Assembly: GCA_050699055.1 (NCBI GenBank)
Contig: JBOHCT010000070.1
Coordinates: 1 to 19,023, forward strand
Length of the DNA stretch: 19,023 nt
Origin: JBOHCT01 sp050699055
Lineage (GTDB): Bacteria > Actinomycetota > Actinomycetes > Streptosporangiales > JBOHCT01
Direction: 5' to 3'
Shown here: positions 16,051-19,023 of the stretch, one piece after another
Layout: every line of letters begins with the position of its first letter
Position numbering within the stretch: position 1 is the first letter of the stretch
Notes under the pieces: model-generated
Told to the model about the DNA's origin: nothing
Database searches by the model: none
What the model saw: only the letters and a program-made list of their open reading frames with translations
Program-made: the position numbers and the translations under genes

Positions 16051-16664
16051 ATGCGAGTGGACCTCCACCTGCACTCGCCGGGGGTTCACACGTTTCGCCG
16101 ATCGCCGCGGAAGCGCGAGAGCGCGGGATGGTCGTGCTCCCCGGCGCCGAGATCTCGATCGGTCAAGGCGCCGGCAGAGGACTGCACATCCTGGCGATCT
16201 GCGACCCAACCACGCGTCCCGAGGACATCAACGACTGCCTGCGGCACCTCGACGCTCAGGGCACTTCGTTGTTCACCGGATGTCAACAGCATCGGGACAT
16301 CGAGCTCCGCGCCCCACTCCGCGAGGCCCTTGGGGAGGTCCGCGGGCGGCTTCCCTGCGTGCTCATCGGCGCCCATGCCTGCGAGAAGAACGGAGTGGTC
16401 AAGGTCCTGGGCGCCGAGCATGCTGCGGAGTTGGTCAGGGATCGCTACCTCGACGGGCTCGATCACGCCGGTGACTCCCCACACAAGCTCCGGTCGACAG
16501 GGGTGCTCACGGAAGAGGAGCTAAGGAACCTGTCGCTCATCGAGTCGAGCGATCCGAAGAAGCTCGACGAAATTGGCGGTCGCGGGCGTGTCGGCGGCGG
16601 GCCGCGCGCCACCTGGATCAAGCTGAGCACCGTCGACGCTGCCGCCCTCCGCCTGGCCTTCCAG
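16051..16664 (+). pseudogene. Broken PHP-domain protein
   Basis: The frame opening at ATG 16051 reads MRVDLHLHSPGVHTF, whose HLH is the metal-binding first motif of PHP phosphoesterases. After 16095 homology stops in that frame and resumes in another (from 16092) as SPIAAEARERGMVVLPGAEIS, continuing through GLHILAICDPTTRPEDIND and HACEKNGVV to RATWIKLSTVDAAALRLAFQ. About 50 residues expected between the two blocks are missing, so a deletion with a frame change is likely. In relatives I remember, this PHP segment precedes an SMC-like ATPase part, which is absent here. Base composition looks less GC-rich than in neighbouring genes. I read it as a non-functional remnant of a nucleic-acid-processing or defence-type gene. 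An internal start downstream cannot restore the first His pair. Confidence 0.7.
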
Positions 16665-17593
16665 CGATGCGACCTACCCATAACTGTTGTCTTGGAGGTC
16701 ATTCAACTCGACGAGCGCCAAGTAATAGTCGTCAACGTGCCCAAGGGCGATCAGCGTCCGTACGCGACAGGTTCTGGTCACTACTACTGTATGTCCGGAC
16801 CACGGGGCGTTGCCGGAAGGCGTCGCGGGAGGAGCTGCTGCGTCTTTTCCAGGCGACCGAGTCTCTCTATTACGACGAGATGCCACTGCGCCGTCTGTCA
16901 CTGGCCGACCTCGACCTCGACGAGGCGGCGAACCATCTCTCAGTGAGCGGCCAGCCCGAGCTTGCCGACGATATTCCTCATGTGCTTCGTGCTTGGCGAC
17001 TGTACGACGGTGAACATCCAACCGTTGCTGGCATACTCCTCTTCGGACGTCGTCCGCAGGAAGCGCTTCCCCAAGCCCGCATCGTCGCCGTGAGCTTTCC
17101 GGGAGTCGACAGCTCCGAAGATCCCTCAGACCAGATGGAGTTGACCGGTCGCCTGTTCGATGTAATCGACAAGGCGAACTCATTCCTCAACCTCCACCTC
17201 CGGGCACCGCACCGAATCAGAGGGTTCGAGCCCGAGCGTTACCCCGAGCTTCCCGAGGCAGCGTGCCGAGAGGCCGTGGTGAACGCGCTCGTGCACCGCG
17301 ACTACACCATCGCCGCACCCGTACGCATCTTCGTCCTCGCCGACCGCGTAGAGTTCCACACTCCGGGCAAGCCGCCGAACACCGTCGACGTCGACGCGAT
17401 GCGCAGCGGGATACACGTCGTCCGCAACCCACACCTCTACACGCGCGTGGCGCGGGCAGGGCTCGCGACTGACGCCGGCACCGGCATCCCGCGCATCTCA
17501 CGTCTCGTGCGCGAAGCGACAGGGCAGGATATTGGCCTGGAGATCCGAGGCGACCACGAGGTGCTGCTCACGATGCCTCGCCGGGGGAGCTGA
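16665..17593 (+). pseudogene. Broken AlbA_2 / GHKL-ATPase protein (COG2865-like), 5' end missing
   Basis: The frame continuing from the PHP part enters the second half of an AlbA_2 (Schlafen-like) domain: TVVLEVIQLDERQVIVVNVP, then GDQRPYATGSGHYY. Near 16787-16796 the expected continuation moves to another frame (VRTTGRCRKASREELLRLF), a net -1 or +2 shift. From there the sequence is continuous to the TGA at 17593: a linker with HPTVAGILLFGRRPQ, then a GHKL ATPase with the N-box EAVVNALVHRDYT and GTGIPRISRLVREA. The N-terminal half of AlbA_2 is absent. The family is often annotated as a RecG-like or transcriptional regulator and is common in accessory islands. The C-terminal segment alone could still be translated, but no good start or ribosome site is visible. 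Confidence 0.7.
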
Positions 17594-17619
17594 CCCTGTC
17601 CCGGGGGAAGGGTCAGCTC
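17587..17619. terminator. Bidirectional hairpin terminator between convergent genes
   Basis: Eleven-base arms GAGCTGACCCT (17587-17597) and AGGGTCAGCTC (17609-17619) pair perfectly around an 11-nt loop. The left arm includes the TGA of the GHKL remnant (17591-17593), and the right arm lies 18 bp before the end of the acetoacetyl-CoA synthetase gene. No T-run is present, as is common in high-GC actinobacteria. Confidence 0.7.
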
Positions 17620-17637
17620 GGCTCACCGCTCGTCCGA

Positions 17638-19023
17638 TCACCCGGTGTAGTAGCGCAGTACCTCGGGGTTGGCGAGAGCATCCGGGTTGGCTGCCTGCTC
17701 GACGGGCATGCCGAGGAGAATCTTGCGGACGGGGACCTCGAGCTTCTTCCCCGACAGCGTGCGGGGGACGCCGGGGACCTCGTGGACTTCCTCGGGGACA
17801 TGACGCGGCGACAGCTCGCTACGGAGGGCCGCCCGCAGCCGACCGACCAGTTCCTCGTCGACACGCGCCCCCTCCGCCGGTGTGACGTACAGGACGAGCC
17901 TGCCCTCACGGCCGAGACGGCCGGTGTCGACGACGAGGCTGTCGGCAACCTCTGGGAAGCCCTCGACGACGCGGTAGAACTCGCTCGTGCCCATGCGCAC
18001 GCCGCCGCGGTTGAGCGTCGAGTCGGAGCGTCCGTATATCACGCAGCCGCCGTCGTGCCGTATCTTGATCCAGTCGCCGTGGCGCCAGACACCGGGAAAG
18101 ACCTCGAAGTAGCTCTCGCGGTAGCGCCGATCGCCCTCGTCGTTCCAGAAGTAGATCGGCATCGACGGCATGGGCTTGGTCACGACGAGTTCGCCGACCT
18201 CGTCGACCACCGGACGGCCGGCCGGGTCGTAAGCCTCCACCGCCGCACCGAGGCAGCGGCACTGGATCACCCCGGCCCGGACGGGCAGCAAGGGGGAGGA
18301 CCCGACGAAGGCCGTACACAGGTCCGTTCCGCCGCTCACCGAGCCGAGCAGCAGATCGCGACCCACGTGGTCGTAGGTCCACTGGAAGCTTTCCGGCGGC
18401 AACGGCGAGCCCGTCGAGCCGATGGCCTTGAGTCGGGAGAGGTTCGACTCCTTACCTGGCTCGACACCCGCCTTGGCGCAGGCGGCGAGGTAAGGCGCGC
18501 TCACCCCGAAGTAGGTGACGCCCGTCTCCGCGGCCACCCTCCAGAGCGCCCCCATGTCGGGGTGACCGGCGCTGCCGTCGTACAGCACGACGGTCGCACC
18601 GACCAGGAGCCCGCCGACGAGGAAGTTCCACATCATCCAGCCGGTCGTCGTGTACCAGAAGAACACGTCCTCTGGACCCAGGTCGGCGTGGAACGCGAGC
18701 GCCTTGAGATGTTCGAGCACGATGCCGCCGTGCCCCTGCACGATGGGCTTGGGCAGGCCGGTCGTACCCGAGGAGTACAGCACCCACAGTGGATGATCGA
18801 ACGTCACGTCCGCGAAGGCAACCTCTTCGACCTCCTCTGCCCCCAGCGGCAGGTCGCGCCACAGCATCCCGGCCCGCAGGCCCTCGGGCGTGGCGTCGGC
18901 GGAGAGATACGGCACCAGGACGGTGGCCTCGACGCTGGGCAGCTCGCCCTCGATGCGGCGCACGACGTCGCTCCTGTCGTACGTCCTGCCGTTGTACCGG
19001 TAGCCGTCGACGGCGACCAGCAC
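17638..19023 (-). CDS. Acetoacetyl-CoA synthetase, C-terminal part, cut by window edge
   Basis: 461 C-terminal residues are visible of an expected ~650; the N-terminus lies beyond 19023, and the first codon shown is not a true start. It is an ANL-superfamily adenylating enzyme. The P-loop-like motif is LYSSGTTGLPKPIVQGHGG (about 82-100), followed by WYTTTGWMMWNFLVGG, SGGTDLC, the hinge-region GDWI, YGRSDSTLNRGGVRMG, and the C-terminal GKKLEVPVRKIL with the lysine needed for adenylation. FHADLGPEDVFFWYTTTGWMMWN is characteristic of acetoacetate-CoA ligase rather than acetyl-CoA synthetase. It activates acetoacetate with ATP and CoA, feeding ketone bodies or ketogenic amino-acid carbon into acetyl-CoA or polymer pathways. 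It is convergent with the broken GHKL locus, from which a strong hairpin separates it. Confidence 0.93.
   Translation of the reverse strand: MLVAVDGYRYNGRTYDRSDVVRRIEGELPSVEATVLVPYLSADATPEGLRAGMLWRDLPLGAEEVEEVAFADVTFDHPLWVLYSSGTTGLPKPIVQGHGGIVLEHLKALAFHADLGPEDVFFWYTTTGWMMWNFLVGGLLVGATVVLYDGSAGHPDMGALWRVAAETGVTYFGVSAPYLAACAKAGVEPGKESNLSRLKAIGSTGSPLPPESFQWTYDHVGRDLLLGSVSGGTDLCTAFVGSSPLLPVRAGVIQCRCLGAAVEAYDPAGRPVVDEVGELVVTKPMPSMPIYFWNDEGDRRYRESYFEVFPGVWRHGDWIKIRHDGGCVIYGRSDSTLNRGGVRMGTSEFYRVVEGFPEVADSLVVDTGRLGREGRLVLYVTPAEGARVDEELVGRLRAALRSELSPRHVPEEVHEVPGVPRTLSGKKLEVPVRKILLGMPVEQAANPDALANPEVLRYYTG

Overview
The window is high-GC DNA with GTG starts and tightly packed genes, and it looks like a chromosomal segment of an actinobacterium. 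The order prfB / (small ORF) / ftsE-ftsX / S41 peptidase / smpB is one I know from Streptomyces-like and Streptosporangium-like actinomycetes. I cannot assign a genus from sequence alone.

Layout. Positions 1-8584 are almost entirely minus-strand. In transcription order they hold prfB (release factor 2), ftsE, ftsX, a PDZ/S41 processing peptidase, smpB, an MDR-family NADP oxidoreductase, a lipoprotein with a penicillin-binding-protein fold, and the first part of a Ca2+/H+ exchanger that runs off the left edge. A 61-residue zinc-ribbon membrane protein is encoded on the plus strand between prfB and ftsE, next to a perfect 20-bp palindrome. Positions 8730-9923 (plus) encode a creatinase/ectoine-hydrolase-type M24 protein. 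Convergent to it are a very large NAD-glutamate dehydrogenase (10043-14935) and, directly upstream, tryptophan 2,3-dioxygenase, forming an amino-acid catabolism pair. Positions 16051-17593 (plus) hold a broken PHP / AlbA_2 / GHKL-ATPase locus, most likely decayed accessory DNA. The right edge (17638-19023, minus) is the C-terminal part of acetoacetyl-CoA synthetase, separated from the broken locus by a strong bidirectional hairpin.

How the genes work together. The left half is a translation and envelope cluster: RF2 and SmpB act in termination and ribosome rescue, FtsEX is the division-associated ABC complex, and the S41 protease and PBP-like lipoprotein sit outside the membrane. The right half is catabolic: Trp to kynurenine, Glu to 2-oxoglutarate, acetoacetate to acetoacetyl-CoA, and possibly hydrolysis of a creatine- or ectoine-like compound.

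Most notable observations: the PBP-like lipoprotein has lost all three catalytic motifs (SxxK, SxN, KTG), so it looks like a pseudo-transpeptidase; RF2 carries GPF instead of the usual SPF stop-codon-recognition tripeptide; a perfect palindrome of the form ATGT-N8-ACAT lies in the prfB/ftsE gap; and the PHP/AlbA_2/GHKL remnant shows two apparent deletion junctions and a frameshift. I found no CRISPR array, intact tRNA, rRNA, tmRNA or insertion sequence.
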